Assembly: GCF_030272615.1 (NCBI RefSeq)
Contig: NC_081412.1
Coordinates: 539,799,835 to 539,863,834, forward strand
Direction of reading: 5' to 3'
From: Cryptomeria japonica
Taxonomy: Eukaryota > Streptophyta > Pinopsida > Cupressales > Cupressaceae
Length of the DNA stretch: 64,000 nucleotides
The translations under genes and the position numbers were made by a program. Shown one piece after another: positions 21,838 through 33,850 of this stretch (positions within the stretch are counted from its first letter, which is position 1; each line of letters opens with the position of its first letter). The notes below the pieces were generated by a model that had not been told where the DNA came from, searched no databases, and saw only the letters and a program-made list of their open reading frames with translations.

Positions 21838-22209
21838 ACGTGCTAGAATAGAGTCTACATGTGCTACTGAAATTCTTTTATGCGCTAAAATAATAACCAC
21901 ACACACTAGGCTGCCCCGGACACGCGCTAAAGTTTTGACTGTTGAAATTATTTTCTAGCTGTTTGAAAAAATCTATGTGCTATTCTGGGCCTGCTACGCA
22001 CTAACTGGTTTACTTGATGCGCTAATGTTTGATTTCTACGCGCTAAGTTGTTTCTTCCATGCGCTAAACTGTGTTTTTGATGCACTAAATGTTCAACACT
22101 GATTTGACCTATGATAAAAACGCTACTATTTGGACCCGACGCGCTAACTTGATGCTTGGATGCGCTAATAAAAATACCCTACGCGCTAAGCGGTTGCTCT
22201 TATGCGCTA
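21838..22209 (-). repeat. TAGCGCAT array R1, ~15 units of ~21 bp
   Basis: On the plus strand ATGCGCTA, the reverse complement of TAGCGCAT, and variants such as ACGCGCTA, ATGTGCTA and ACACACTA, occur at about 21838, 21859, 21880, 21901, 21922, 21975, 21995, 22017, 22037, 22059, 22080, 22139, 22160, 22181 and 22202. Most steps are 20-22 bp. The array reads TAGCGCAT in the sense of gag-pol. Confidence 0.9.
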
Positions 22210-23397
22210 AACTGTCCTAATTTTCTTTGGTTTGATTTTTGTGAATTTTGAATTTTTGTTATGAAATTTTCAAGTTTGATGGATGATTTTCTGAAGTAAT
22301 AAATGCAAGCACGGCACAAAAAGTACAACCATTTTGCCTAATCTAACAAAAAGTGTATGTTCTGCGAGGATGTGTTCAAATCCCCAATGTTTTAACAGGT
22401 TCAGATACAAGTAATACACTTTAGAAAGACTCTTTAGTCAAGGGTCATAAATAACATCATAGCCCACTAGTCTCGATACTCCGTTAGCTCAAATAGCCGT
22501 GTCACCCCCTAGAGGGTGCCCATTTTTTTGCCTTTTGCCAGAAATTAACTCAAAGTGAATCACTTCACAGTTGAGTAGTTATCTTGGGAGATATATGGTG
22601 AGTAATCTTGGGGGCGGATTCTTCCCCACCCTTGCACTATGATGTTACAAATGTCTGGTTACTGACTCGGTTGAAAGCTTTCTATTTCTATGGTTCGTAA
22701 TCAAGCTTCTTGTTCTGCCGTCAGTGATAAACTCCCTCAGGAGGCTTCCCAACCTTTAGAACAAAGGTTTTACGTATCTCAAGGATAGTGGGGGAAGGCT
22801 AATCGTTGCGCGCAACCGTTGAAAAGGACTTTCATCACTTTCCACTTTTGATTATAGTGGGTTGGAATACTTGGTGTCAAAGTCGTTTCCCACTTAGGTT
22901 GTTCCCTTCACACCGGCCATAAACGGCTTTAAGAGTTGATTCCAACTCCTCGGGAAGGCAAGCCTGCTAAAGGTTTTATTGCTTGAAGTAAAGAAAGTTG
23001 TAAGAGTGGTCTGGATTTTTGATCACCTAGTTAAGGGGAGAGCATATTCCTTCCACTTTCGAGACAAAGCAATCAAGTTGTTCTTTTTAGCCTCCAAGAC
23101 AATGATTTGCTAACTTCTATTTGGAGATGTTGCTCCAACAAACATGATGTTTTTTTTAACCCTTCATAGCAATGATATTCTAATCTAGGAAAATAATTTG
23201 GTCAACAAAACAAAATTTCGATCTTTAGTGGTCAATAAAAGAAATTGATAAAACAACTTTTCCAGTGCTACCTGCAAGAAATCATTAGAGTCCTACCAAA
23301 TTTCAATCAAACAGTTAGAGAAACCTGGGTTTTGGTGGACTTCTACAAGTCTAAATTTTATTTCGGTTATAATTTTGATTTTTGCCTTCTGTCTATG

Positions 23398-23795
23398 ATG
23401 CGCTACAGAAAGGGCTGCATGCGCTACAATGTAACCTGGATGCGCTAAAATAATTTTCCAATGCGCTACACTATTTAATGCATGCGCTAGTCTGTGTGTC
23501 AAAGGTGTTGCTCTGGTTCTCTCTGAAAATTAGTGATTTTATGCGCTACTTTATTAACCGCACGCGCTAGATGATGGACTATAAGTGCTGAACAGTGATG
23601 AGGATGCGCTACTCTGTGTGCTAGAGGCATTGCTCTGGTTTTCTTCCGCGCTGAGACCTACAGGAAAATATTAGAGGATATCATGCGCTGAATAAAGGTC
23701 GTCATGCCCTAGAGTATAGACTCCACGCGCTAAACAGTAAGCGGGATGTGCTAGACTGTTAACTGGATGCGCTAGATAATGTTTCCCATGCGCTG
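23398..23795 (-). repeat. TAGCGCAT array R2, ~16 units of ~21 bp
   Basis: ATGCGCTA on the plus strand starts at 23398, 23419, 23440, 23461 and 23482, spaced by exactly 21 bp. It then continues at 23541, 23562, 23582 (variant), 23603, 23646 (variant), 23683, 23703, 23724, 23745, 23766 and 23788. Read on the minus strand, the unit around 23419-23447 (TAGCGCATCCAGGTTACA) matches array L at 9433 (TAGCGCATCAGGTTAACA) beyond the octamer, so the arrays share ancestry. Confidence 0.92.
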
Positions 23796-23850
23796 ATTCC
23801 TATTTCCCGCGGACCTATAAAAATGATTCTATTTCAAAACTGATTAGATA

Positions 23851-23878
23851 CGTGGGTTCGAGCCCCACGGTGGCACCA
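23851..23878 (-). promoter_or_regulatory. E2 primer-binding site with extended tRNA match
   Basis: The minus strand starts TGGTGCCACCG four bases from the LTR. The plus strand over the same 28 bases ends GGTGGCACCA and contains a full tRNA T arm, GTGGG-TTCGAGC-CCCAC. Primer sites usually match about 18 nt of the tRNA 3' end; this match covers about 28. The T arm is like plant tRNA-Lys as I recall it, but the acceptor end differs slightly, so the tRNA identity is unsure. Confidence 0.85.
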
Positions 23879-23882
23879 GAAA

Positions 23883-25365
23883 TGTATGCGGGAAATGTGG
23901 GTTGATAAAACTTAATATGTGAAAATATTGTTATATACAAGTCCACACACACACACACAGGACTTCTTGGTGCAAGCTATAGAGTAACGAAGTATTACTC
24001 AGCTTCCCAATGTGGGTCTCATGGTTCTCTATCTCACAATGTCCCTCAAACCAACGTTTTTGCTCTCAGATCACTGAGCAAAATGGTTTAGGGATGGCAA
24101 ATGCAAGAACGAGGGATGCTTTGATAGATTTTTAGAATGAAATGTATTCTAAGCTATGTATGGTTCTAGAAATGTAATAAACTAGATGATAAAATGACAA
24201 GGTTAGTATGAATACTATCCTAACATGATATATTTAGTCTATGATTGAGCCAAATGATAAAGAAAGTATTCTAAACATGCATATTTAGACTAATTTCTAG
24301 TTAAAGAGAGGCTAAAATGATGAGCATAAAATGATATGTGAAAGCTTGAATGTATTTGAGCATAAGTGTGATACTACAAATTTGAAGGATCCTTCTTTTG
24401 GAGGAATGAGAGCTCTATTTATAGCAAAAATAGGGCAATGGATGGCCAGGATTGAAAGATTCAATCAAGGATTGAGTTTGAAAGTTGGGGATCCATGTTT
24501 GCAATTGGCACCAATGCCATGGTGACAAGTGTCAACATAGGGTTGGGTTGAGAGAAGGGGTTGGAGGCATTAAATGTATGAAAAGACCTTAGGGTTATCT
24601 AGGAGATAAGGGTTAAGCTTAAGTTAGGCTTACCCAATGGATTAAGATTTAATCCAAGGATAAACCTTTGTGCAAATGATTAAGAGATAATCATGGTCAA
24701 AGCATTAAAGGCCTGATGAGACCCTTGGGTTGGGTGAAGGTTGAATTAAAACAAATTTATTAACCATGTAAGAGGGTTTGAGTTAACCATTAATAGTTAT
24801 TGGAGACTTTGGGGGATTAAGTGGTTGAAGGTTGAAAGCCTTTAATGGTTATTAGAGACTTTGAGAAATTAAGTGGTTGGGAGTTTGAAGCCTTTAATGG
24901 TTATCAAAGACTTTGAGGTTTGAGAAGTGACTTCCCTTTGCTTAGGGATGTGACAAAGTTTAGAGGAAGGATTAGGTTAATTAGAAGCGTTTAGAATATT
25001 CTAGAAGGAATTAGAAGGGGGTTTATGATTTTGCAAGTGGATGGAGGGATAATAGGATTTAATTGAAATAAAGAGATTTAATTCAATTTGGTTGCAATTT
25101 GGAGAAATTAAATAAATTAGATTTATTCAATTTTTAGGATAACTATTTAATTAAATTTGAATTTAATTAAAAGTGGATAGGGGGGATTTAATTGAATAAA
25201 ATGATTTATTCATTAAATGGTATAGTGAATTTTATTTAAATAAATTGAGTAATTTACTTAATAAAATAGAGGAATGTGGGTAATTTAATTAAATTGAATT
25301 TAATTAAATAGATAAATGAACATAAAATATTCATTTAGGAATATGGTCATTTTTATACGTCTACA
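23883..25365 (-). repeat. E2 5' LTR
   Basis: Pairs with 7202-8684 over all 1,483 bp. Most differences are transitions. It is flanked on the right by GTAGC (25366-25370). The small open frame at 24331-24525 is only a copy of the one in the other LTR. Confidence 0.95.
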
Positions 25366-26118
25366 GTAGCTAACCATAGGTATCTTACCGGTCCAATACT
25401 CATAAGGAGTTTTATCCTTACCTTTCTCTATGAGTACCCAGTTCATTATGTAGACTGCAGTGCTCATCGCTTCTCTCCAAAAGGTGTGAGCAACTTTTCC
25501 TTGGATCAGCATTGTTCTTGCTGCTTCAACCATAGTCTGGTTATTCCTCTCTGCTAGGCCATTCTGCTGTGGAGTCCAAGAGGCAGACAATTGCCTCTTG
25601 ATGCCATGTTCTTCATAGTACTTTTTGAATTCACCGAAAGTGAATTCCCCTCCTTGATCAGTTCTAAGACACTTGATCCTTTTACCGCTTTCCTTCTCCA
25701 CTAATGCTCTAAAAGCTTTGAACTTTCCAAAAGCTTCAGACTTATCTTTCAAGAATATGAGCCACATCATTCTTGAGTAGTCATCAATGAGAACCATGAA
25801 GTACCTATCACCCTGCACACTCCTAATTTTCATAAGACCACACAAATCAGTATGCACAAGATCAAGTAAATTGTCACCAGTGAAAGGTTTGCCTTTAAAG
25901 GTTGAGGAAGACATTTTCCCCAGTTGACACTCTCTGCACAAGGTATTTTCCAATTTGCTTAGCACCAACAACCCTCTAACTACCTTGATCTTACTAGCCT
26001 TCACAATGTTATCAAAGTTTACATGGCAGAGTCTCCTATGCCATATCCAACTATCATCAAACTTGGCCATAAGACATGTACAGATATTTGCATTCAGTTG
26101 AAATAGGTTACCTTTGGT
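25366..26118 (-). pseudogene. E1 integrase, N-terminal and core part
   Basis: The minus strand shows the copia GAG-pre-integrase start (SWIWHRRLCHVNFDNI and CRECQLGKM), then the core with LVHTDLCGLM, CLRTDQGGEFTFGEF and PQQNGLAERNNQTM. The D-D-E acids are all present. It continues to KTPYEYWTGK and is cut at codon 25366-25368 by the E2 insertion, with the remainder at 7196-6981. A TAG at about 26119 separates it from the protease frame. Within this piece there is no stop. Confidence 0.93.
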
Positions 26119-27456
26119 CTACATGTCGGTGGCCACCAATTCACCATTCTTTCCTTTGATTCTGCACACTCGATTATTGAATTCCAGAGTGAGACCACTA
26201 TCATTCAACTAGGCAACACTTAGAAGGTTGTGTCTAAGACTATCAACCCAATACACATTGTTAGCACTACTCTTTCCATTCAGAGAGATGGACCCTCTGC
26301 CTTTGACCATACATGGTGCATCATTACCAAAGTGAACCACACCACCATCATACTCTTCCAAGGAAAGAAACTTGCTCTGGTCACCAGTCATATGGTGATA
26401 ACAGCCACTGTCAATAATCCACTCATTGGAATTATCAAAGTGGGAGACAAGAGTCTTCTTGTCTGACACATCTTCCTTGATAGCAACAAACACAATATCT
26501 TCATTTTCTTCATCTTCTGATTCCTCATCTATGACACCTTCATCAACTACCACAAAACAGTTTCTTCGGTTTCCTCCTTTGAATTTCTTGAACCTTTTCG
26601 GTTTGTCCTTGTTGTCACCATTAGGACAATTTATAGCAATATGTCCTATCCAGTTACAAGAAAAGCATTTCAAAGAGAGCTTACCTTTGTATTTATCGGT
26701 TCCTTTAGGAAGTTTCCTAGCAAGAAGAGCTTCGAATTCCATCAGGATCTCCTCATCATCCATTTCTCTGCTCTGTCTTGGTTCACCACTGGTGCTTGCT
26801 TCTTTTTCTTTTCTGGATGATACAACAGAAGCTTTAAAAGCTGATTCAGTCTTTTGAACACTGCCATCAAAACTATTTATCTCATAGGCTATCAACTTTG
26901 CAATGATGGAGTCTAGGGATACCTTAGTCTTGTCTATTGATCTCAACTCCTGAATAGCAGCAACCCTTATTGCATAGACCGGTAATAAGGATCTCAGAAC
27001 TTTGCTTACCAGAGTGGAATCTTCCATTTTACCACCTGCACTCTTGATATCTTCGATGATAGTTTTGATTCTTATTTCATACTATTGAATGGTCTCACCT
27101 TCAACCATCCGCATGTCTTCAAACTTCCCTCTAAGGCTTTCTTCCTTAGCTTGTTTTACATGCTCATCACTGCCATAGATATTTTCAAGAGTATCCCATA
27201 CTTCTCTGGGATTTACTTTGTCTTGGACATCAATAAACTCAATGTCAGATAAAATACTAATTAGGGCTTCCATGACTTGCCCATTCTCCTGCATCTCTCT
27301 CTTTTGGTCATCGGTGAGAGTTCCGGTAGGGGCAACATAAGAATTCTCAACATAGCTCCAGTGTTGAGCACCCATGCTTTTGATGTATATCTTCATTCTG
27401 TCTTTCCATATATTGAAATTATCTCTGTTGAACTTTGGACCTTCCCTCTTCATCAT
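26119..27456 (-). pseudogene. E1 gag and protease (copia)
   Basis: The minus strand begins with MMKREGPKFNRDNFNIWKD at an ATG at 27456, a copia Gag of the FNRDNFNIWK type. It runs through EVWDTLENIYGSDEHVKQA to a TAG at 27082-27084 and continues in the same frame. The zinc knuckle CFSCNWIGHIAINC (CX2CX4HX4C) lies at 26667-26626. The protease motif WIIDSGCYHHMTGDQS follows, with Asp in D-S-G kept. TAG at 26209-26211 and about 26119 interrupt the end. Gag packages RNA; the protease cuts the polyprotein. Confidence 0.92.
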
Positions 27457-27513
27457 TTGACTGGGATATTTTCCTCAAGCGGTTAAGCTTATAACACAGA
27501 GGACCTGGAGGAC

Positions 27514-27525
27514 GCTCTGATACCA
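27514..27525 (-). promoter_or_regulatory. E1 primer-binding site (initiator tRNA-Met type)
   Basis: TGGTATCAGAGC on the minus strand, two bases from the 5' LTR end. This is the common copia site complementary to the 3' end of initiator tRNA-Met. E4 has the same site. Confidence 0.9.
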
Positions 27526-27527
27526 AT

Positions 27528-28991
27528 TTATAACTCAATGATGAACGGATAGTACCAAACTAGTACTGAGAGGGGGGGTGAATCAATACAGACAAAAACA
27601 CATTCCTAAAACCATTTTGTCAACAGACACTGTGCTTTGGCAGACAAACAGTAACACCAGTCTTAAATAGAGTTCAACCGACAAAACCTAGAATAATTGA
27701 GACAAGCATAAACCGATTGACACTTATCTTTTCATACAATCTAGTACTTCATTTCCATTTCACTCTAGTGCATGAACAGGTAATCTATCATCAAAATATA
27801 TAAATAGCTAGATCAACATGATTTACCTCCAAACACAAATCACTTAAACCATCACATGAATAACACCACACATGACATAGATTTTTCACATGGAAACCCA
27901 ACTGGGAAAAACCACGGTGGGGATGAATACCTACAAGATATTTTTGAACTCTTTAGAAGACATCTCTGTTAGGAGCCTTGTCCAGTTAAAGACTGATACA
28001 ATAGGTTCTGTTAGGAACCGATCCCGTTAGGGATCACCCGGTTAAGGGATGGCTAGAATACTCGGTTAAGGGTTAAACCCTGTTAAAGGTTACCTTGTTA
28101 GAGGATTTCAAGAACTCAATGGTTTTGAGTCACCCTGTCAAAGGATTTATAGTAAGCTGGTTAAAGCTACCCTGTTAAGGGATTTCCCAACTTTTGAAGT
28201 GGTTAGAGATCAACTGGTATTGCAATGATCTGGTAACAGCACTGAATGTCAATACAGATCCACTTTAGCTTCTCTTCACCTTCTTCACTTACACTCTGCA
28301 AGTATCACTACTCTCCTCTGGTCTGGCAAGAATCACGTATCTCTTCACTTGGATACACACACACAACTTTTTCCAACAACCACAGAAAGAAACACAACAT
28401 TGACCTTATAGGAAATAGATCAGTCGGTAGCATAAACCCTAAACCCTAAACCTGTTAGGTTAAGCAATTCAAACAGTTCAATTCTAACCATTGAGCACAT
28501 TGCATTAAATGCAACAGTCTTGAACCGATCTCAAGACGTTCTCCATCGTTCCTTTTCTACCGCTTTCATGGCGGCTAATAACCCATCACTCGTTTTCACC
28601 ATTTACAGACTTCACACATTCCCAAGGTAGATAGGAACAATTTCCTTCATGTGCATAAGGCTGACATGGCAACACGATCTGTTCTTCGTTACAATGCTAA
28701 CTCATCACACAAAGTCACCGATTGAGTCACACAGGCTTGAATCACTTCAATCGAAAACCCTAAAGTTGAGACTACCAACCGGTAGTCATACAAAGCTTCC
28801 ATGTACCAGTTGCGATATCAACATGTCGGTTCACCTTGAACAAACACACCGCTTCACTTTGGCACATATACCGGTTCACAATGTTATACCGGTTCTTGGT
28901 AACATACTGGTTCACTCTTCTTTAGCATATTGACATCAATGACAACATACAATGTCATCATGTCCTCATACCGGTTCACATAATGCCAACA
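27528..28991 (-). repeat. E1 5' LTR
   Basis: Partner of 3475-4972. It has the telobox-like run at 28433-28453 and the CTGTTAGGG-like series at about 27960-28190. Compared with the other LTR it lacks short segments (matching about 4598-4615 and 4860-4880). Confidence 0.92.
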
Positions 28992-31900
28992 TAATACACT
29001 CTTTATTTATTAGTTCTAGGAATGGAGCACACACATGGACAAATAAAATGCTAGGTTTGAGAAAAATAGTTAAGAGATTGGATATATTTTTTTATATTTT
29101 CCAAATGGCTTGAGTATAATGATAATATAATTTTTAAAATAGGTTTATATCACTTTCCTTTGACTTGGTCATGGAAGATCATCTAAACCCCGAATGCACT
29201 TTTATCTTTAAAAACATGTAGTTTAAGGTCAATCATTCATATCTATCTTATCAAACATTAGAGGAGTGAGATTCTAAAAGTAAGAAGTACCAAGATGCGT
29301 GGTCTAGTAAAAATTTTGTAGTCCTAAATCACTCAAAATAATAACCAAGGTTTTTGCTTTGCATATCTATCATTTATTTCAATTTATTATTAAACCAAAG
29401 AAAATAGGATTCATTAAAATCCATAATTCCCTTCAAAATATTATTTATATCTAAGAAGGCATGGAGTGGGATGAGTATTCATAGAAATAACCCTTTATCC
29501 TTTCCATGTGCATTTCCCTTGGTTTTAGTCCCATTTTTTCTTTATTTTATTCAAAACAAAATTTATAGATGCCTCTACTTGTCTCACCATTAATTAATTG
29601 TTTGGGATTTTCAATCCATTCACCAAGGTTGGCATCTATTCTAAGACTCTATGTCATGGCCAAGCTAAATGATTTGACTCTAGCTTCTCTCCAATCTAGT
29701 CACCTAGTAGCATGTAAAATCCATCTCTTCCTAATTATTATTCTCTCCATCTTGTTAATGACCATTTCATTAATGAATCCTTCCTCATAATTTTGGACAA
29801 GTGAGACAATGTTAGCTCAAGGAATCTTTTCAATCCTCTTTCAAGATTCTTTCCCAAGTAATAATCTTGCATATTGGAAAATAAGTTACACTTCTATTTT
29901 TCCAAGCTACTCTTCCTTATAATGTTTAGATTTACTCTAAAGTGCTCATTGTGACTCATGTTTACTACTCTTCCTATTAGTCTCATTCCAATATCTCCTA
30001 CAAAAATATGGAATGATTACATTTATATTTTATTTGTGTCTCCTAAATATCCACAAAATTTGGAACAATAATACAATTTTTTAATAATATTTAATTGTAA
30101 AAGAAAGGATTAAAATGGAACTAAACACTCTAAATAAATTAATCAAGGTTAAAGGGATAAACTAGGATCAATTCATGAAGGCAAGATCTGTTATCTCAAA
30201 ATTAATAGATTCATGCAAGAAAAGAAATATTAAATCTAGAGATAAAATTCTTGAAAAATTTAGCTAGCTAAAAGTGAAAGAATGCTGTCAAGCTCTCATT
30301 TTCACATAGACTGGAAGAATGCTGGCAAAGGTTGTAGAGGGTAAAGGTTGTTGGCCATTGTAGGGTCTGACTTTATACCCACCGATCAGATTTCGTTGGA
30401 ATTTTATAAATCCATTTCAACAAACATTGTTTGTGCATATCCTACAATCATAGCATTTCATTAGACCACATTTCTTTGAGGCATCTGACCAAATAGTTCA
30501 TTTCTTAATTATAAAATCAATTCAATTCCAAGTGAATAGGCAATGAAGCATTCATCAATAATTGAAGGAGAAATCACTATTGAACCTACCCCTATCTCAT
30601 ATAACCCTATTTTGGCTAGGCCCCACAATAATTAGAAGATCCTAATTACTACTATCCTAAACCTTGCATTGGTCGTCACAATTTCACAATGAGTTGAGTT
30701 AATTAGTCCATTAGCGAGATTGGGAAAGAGTTTGGTATTGATTTAGGTGTTGGTGGAAGGTTTAAGGAGGTACACTATCATCATAATTAATGTTAGTGAG
30801 TGTTGTGTGAAGAAGAATGGCCACGAAAGGAGTGACTGTCCTAAGTGCTTGAGACTATCACAAAAAGTGAGTGTTGCAGAAATGAATCTTCCTTTGACCT
30901 TTGTGTGTTTGGGAGGGTAAAGACCCATGGTGGTATATGTTGAGTGGCTGGGAGGGTAAAGACCCACATATCAACTATCTACTTTGACATCCTAGGATGG
31001 TGTCCACCTACTCTAAAACCTTCTGGGCACTCTCTGTCTGATACTAACATATACATAACATGTGCCTCAGGCCCCACCATAATTAGAAGATCCTAATTAC
31101 TAAAAACACTAGATTCTCCCCTAAAAGGTTGTTGAGTCATAGAAGGCCTAGCTTGATATCCCTATAGTCTCTCATACCTAAAATGAGAGACTTTGCCATA
31201 GCTGGTTACAAACTTCTCTCATGCCTCTTCTATCCTCCCATGTACCTCATTTTCCGTAAGAGACTTTGCCATAGCAACCCTAAAGTCATTTGGATTGGCC
31301 ATGTGTAGGAAAACTGAAATTTTAGGCTTTCCACCCCTAATGAAATAATTGACAAGCAACTTGTCTTGAATGTAATATACAAACTACAAGAACTCGAAAA
31401 ACTAACTCTCATGTTGAGCCACTATGAAACCTTATTATGTAAATTGTGAAACTCATCCATGCATCTCTGTCAAAAACATTTTGAAATAGAACACACTTTG
31501 AAGCACTCCAAAATCGTATCTGGAGAGGGTTTCTAATGTGAGTTGGTGCATTTTATCCTCCCACTACCACAAGGTGGAATCAAGTCCTCTCAAAAATTGC
31601 ATTGAAAATTATGCCTTTAAGTTGCTCACATATAGATGCAACCCAAAGCATAATTCCAAGCTAAGTAACCAAGACTTAGCCTCAACCCCATTTGTGGATC
31701 TTAAAAATGTAGAGGATTGGAGATGAAGCAGCTCTCGAATATGATTCTTTGGCTCATGATATGTGCTTGCTATAGTCTATACCTCTTGTATTTATGCATG
31801 ATGAGGCTAGGTAATGTGTATTCATCAATATTCTATCTCCTCTATATGTATTTCCCAAATTCAAGGCAAACTCCTAATAAGCTCCCAAGATGCAAGTATA

Positions 31901-33702
31901 TGCTCCTCTACGACAAGTGGATCCTCATGGCTTGTAAGATTTGAGGTCCCCATTCACTTTCCTACCTTCCAAACCCCTAACATATCCTAACTTACTCTTT
32001 CACCATTACATCCTTCATCACTTACCTCCCTATCTTATCATCTTTCACCATTTTATACCACCTTCCTAACGGTACACTTATGCTCCATTCCAAAACACTG
32101 ACAAAAAATAGCACTCGATCACTACACAATGCTCTCAGGGTTCTGCAGCAGGGATATCACCTCAATTTGTACATATTCACCTCAATTTGAGTAGTAGCAA
32201 ATATCGGAGCATAGAGTAGTGAAGGACAACTATAGTAGTATTTGCCCACAGGATCATGAGATGGATCTATCACCAAGGCTACTTTCTTTGTTGCCTCTGC
32301 TGAACAAAGGGAAGCAGTGAGGAACAACTAACACCTCTCCTTGCAGGGGTTCCCCATTCCAAATAATGTGTGGTGTAGGTTAGGGTCATTGATTTCGGTC
32401 ACTTCACCAGTCATGTCTGCGAGAAAAATGATCAATTGATCGATGGTTTATTAGCTAAATGGATGTTGGTTGCTTCTACAATCATGTCTGCGAGAACAAT
32501 GATAAATGGAGAGAGGGGTTATGTCAGGGCCCCTACTATTGTATGCCCCTACTATTCTATGGTGGAAGAAGATCTATTCCATCTAATTTTTTTCTGGTCA
32601 GAGGATCGATCCATAGTTGTTACGCTCCATCCCTAGGAATCCATCCTGGGGAAGAGGGATTGAAGCGAGGAATCCATCATGGGGAAGAGGGATTGAAGTC
32701 GGTCCAAAGGATGGAGGTAGTTCACCCCCGGTTGAGGAAGTTAGGTTCTCAATAGTTTAGTTGAAGGGAGGGAGGCTCTTAGGGAACCCCACTTAATTCT
32801 ATTTCATTACCCCACTGGATTGGTCTCCCTCGTTATCAAAACATGCCCTTATTACATTAAATAATGCCCAGACTTGAAAACTCCTAACAAAATACAAAAT
32901 ACAAAAACAAAAACATAACAAAATTCCTACCATGAAACTAGAAAGTTTCCCATCACCTGGTATCTTGGTAGAGCTACTCCTATAGCACCACTTCATTCCA
33001 TGGCTGGTTCCCTACAGAGGTGGGATTTTGAGGTGGGATGAAGTAATGGCAGAGGTCGACGGGATGAAGACGCGGGATTTATGAAATGAATTGGTCTTTG
33101 TTGTTTTTTTGAAGTAATGCATGCGGTCATTGGAATTTTGACAAACACAGGCACTTTTTCTTAAAAAACCAAAATGTCATTGCCAATTCCTTCTCCATTG
33201 AAATCAAATGTTGCATTGTCGTCGGAATTCCAATGAAATCAGACATTTTTTCAAAAAAAAATCAAATTTGATCACAATATACCTTCTCCGTCGGAATTTT
33301 AGGCCAAATGTATTAGTGGGAAATCTCATATAAGATATTGAGAACAATCTTGAGTTATTCACATCCCTTACTATTATATGTGATCCAATCAGTGCTTAGA
33401 GAAAATTTTATTATGGTAAATCATAGATATCATGTAAACTCAAACATATCATCAATGTTCTTTGTTATCTCCTTAGATAGAGGTTCGAGCAATAATCTGG
33501 CTAAAAATTTAAGCAAATCAATTGTGAAGAATTAGATAATGGGAGGCATGGATGATATTCTTAGAATCGTCGATAATTTTTGGATCCCTCTGCTCAAATA
33601 TTTTGACAAATAAGGTGAAGAAGTGCCAAAACTTCCAACAATTTTAATGGATGATGAAGATGACTACTAGGATAACAAAGAGGCAGGCTTAAGGAGCCCC
33701 AA
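28992..33702. other. Old spacer with small duplications
   Basis: No gene is supported. Visible structure: 30503-30577 is a third, partial copy of the foldback-unit tail (from 757-836). A 34-bp block AGGCCCCAC.ATAATTAGAAG... occurs at 30620-30653 and again at 31070-31103. GGAATCCATC.TGGGGAAGAG... is a tandem duplication of about 33 bp at 32635-32698. GGGAGGGTAAAGACCCA occurs twice near 30908 and 30950. Otherwise AT-rich sequence. Confidence 0.6.
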
Positions 33703-33850
33703 TTTCCTCCTAAACTGGACAAATACAGTGGAGAACTCAGTGCCTGATTGGATTGCAACCTTCATTCACTGAGAAGGTCTAGAGAAATAGATTATTGTAG
33801 CCAAGGTGGCTGGATAAATTCTTGAGGAAGAGGATAAGATGGACCTGTAG
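33703..33850 (+). pseudogene. Possible remnant of a Ty3/gypsy gag
   Basis: The plus strand reads FPPKLDKYSGELSA, then in another frame WIATFIH, EGLEK, IIVAKVAG and EEEDKMDL, with stops between. The order resembles the start of a gypsy Gag core (a K-[FY]-xG start and an EYEG-like stretch), but it is short and broken. Weak call. Confidence 0.3.

Larger units (their letters stand above)
21081..23850 (-). other. E2 5' leader between PBS and gag
   Basis: About 2.8 kb with no gene. It carries two TAGCGCAT arrays (21838-22209 and 23398-23795) and, between them, unique sequence. That middle part includes a small inverted repeat CACCCCCTAGAGGGTG at 22503-22518. A leader this long is usual for Tat elements. 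Confidence 0.7.
7202..25365 (-). mobile_element. E2: Ty3/gypsy retrotransposon of the Tat type, nested in E1
   Basis: Both LTRs are exactly 1,483 bp (7202-8684, 23883-25365), begin TG and end CA, and differ at about 30 sites by eye (~2%) with no indel. GTAGC flanks both ends (7197-7201, 25366-25370). On the minus strand the order is 5' LTR, PBS, ~2.9-kb leader, gag, protease, RT, RNase H, second RNase H, integrase, then ~4.8 kb holding an antisense PMD gene, and the 3' LTR. RT before integrase is the gypsy order. A second, archaeal-type RNase H after the first is the known mark of the Tat/Ogre lineage. At least 11 stops and two frameshifts lie in gag-pol, so this copy cannot move by itself. 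Confidence 0.96.
3475..28991 (-). mobile_element. E1: Ty1/copia LTR retrotransposon, interrupted by E2
   Basis: LTRs at 3475-4972 and 27528-28991 share end-to-end similarity. On the minus strand the element reads 5' LTR (right), primer-binding site TGGTATCAGAGC, gag, protease, integrase, RT and RNase H, purine tract, 3' LTR (left). That order, with integrase before RT, defines copia. The LTR starts TGTTGGC. The flanks are GAATA (3470-3474) and TAATA (28992-28996), a likely 5-bp target duplication with one change. E2 sits inside the integrase/RT linker. Taking out E2 with one GTAGC copy lets the reading frame continue exactly. LTR lengths differ (1,498 and 1,464) with several indels, so E1 is clearly older than E2. 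I did not assign a copia lineage. Confidence 0.93.

Noticed and set aside
23851-23878. A tRNA gene (T arm plus CCA-like end)
   Set aside because: Only the 3' 28 bases are present, directly beside the LTR at the primer-site position, and the CCA is encoded. It is a primer-binding site, not a gene.
26230-26857. Plus-strand open frames (78 and 143 codons)
   Set aside because: Antisense shadows of the E1 gag and protease, with no domain of their own.
29569-29790. Plus-strand 73-codon open frame in the spacer
   Set aside because: No recognisable motif, repeated sequence or gene context.
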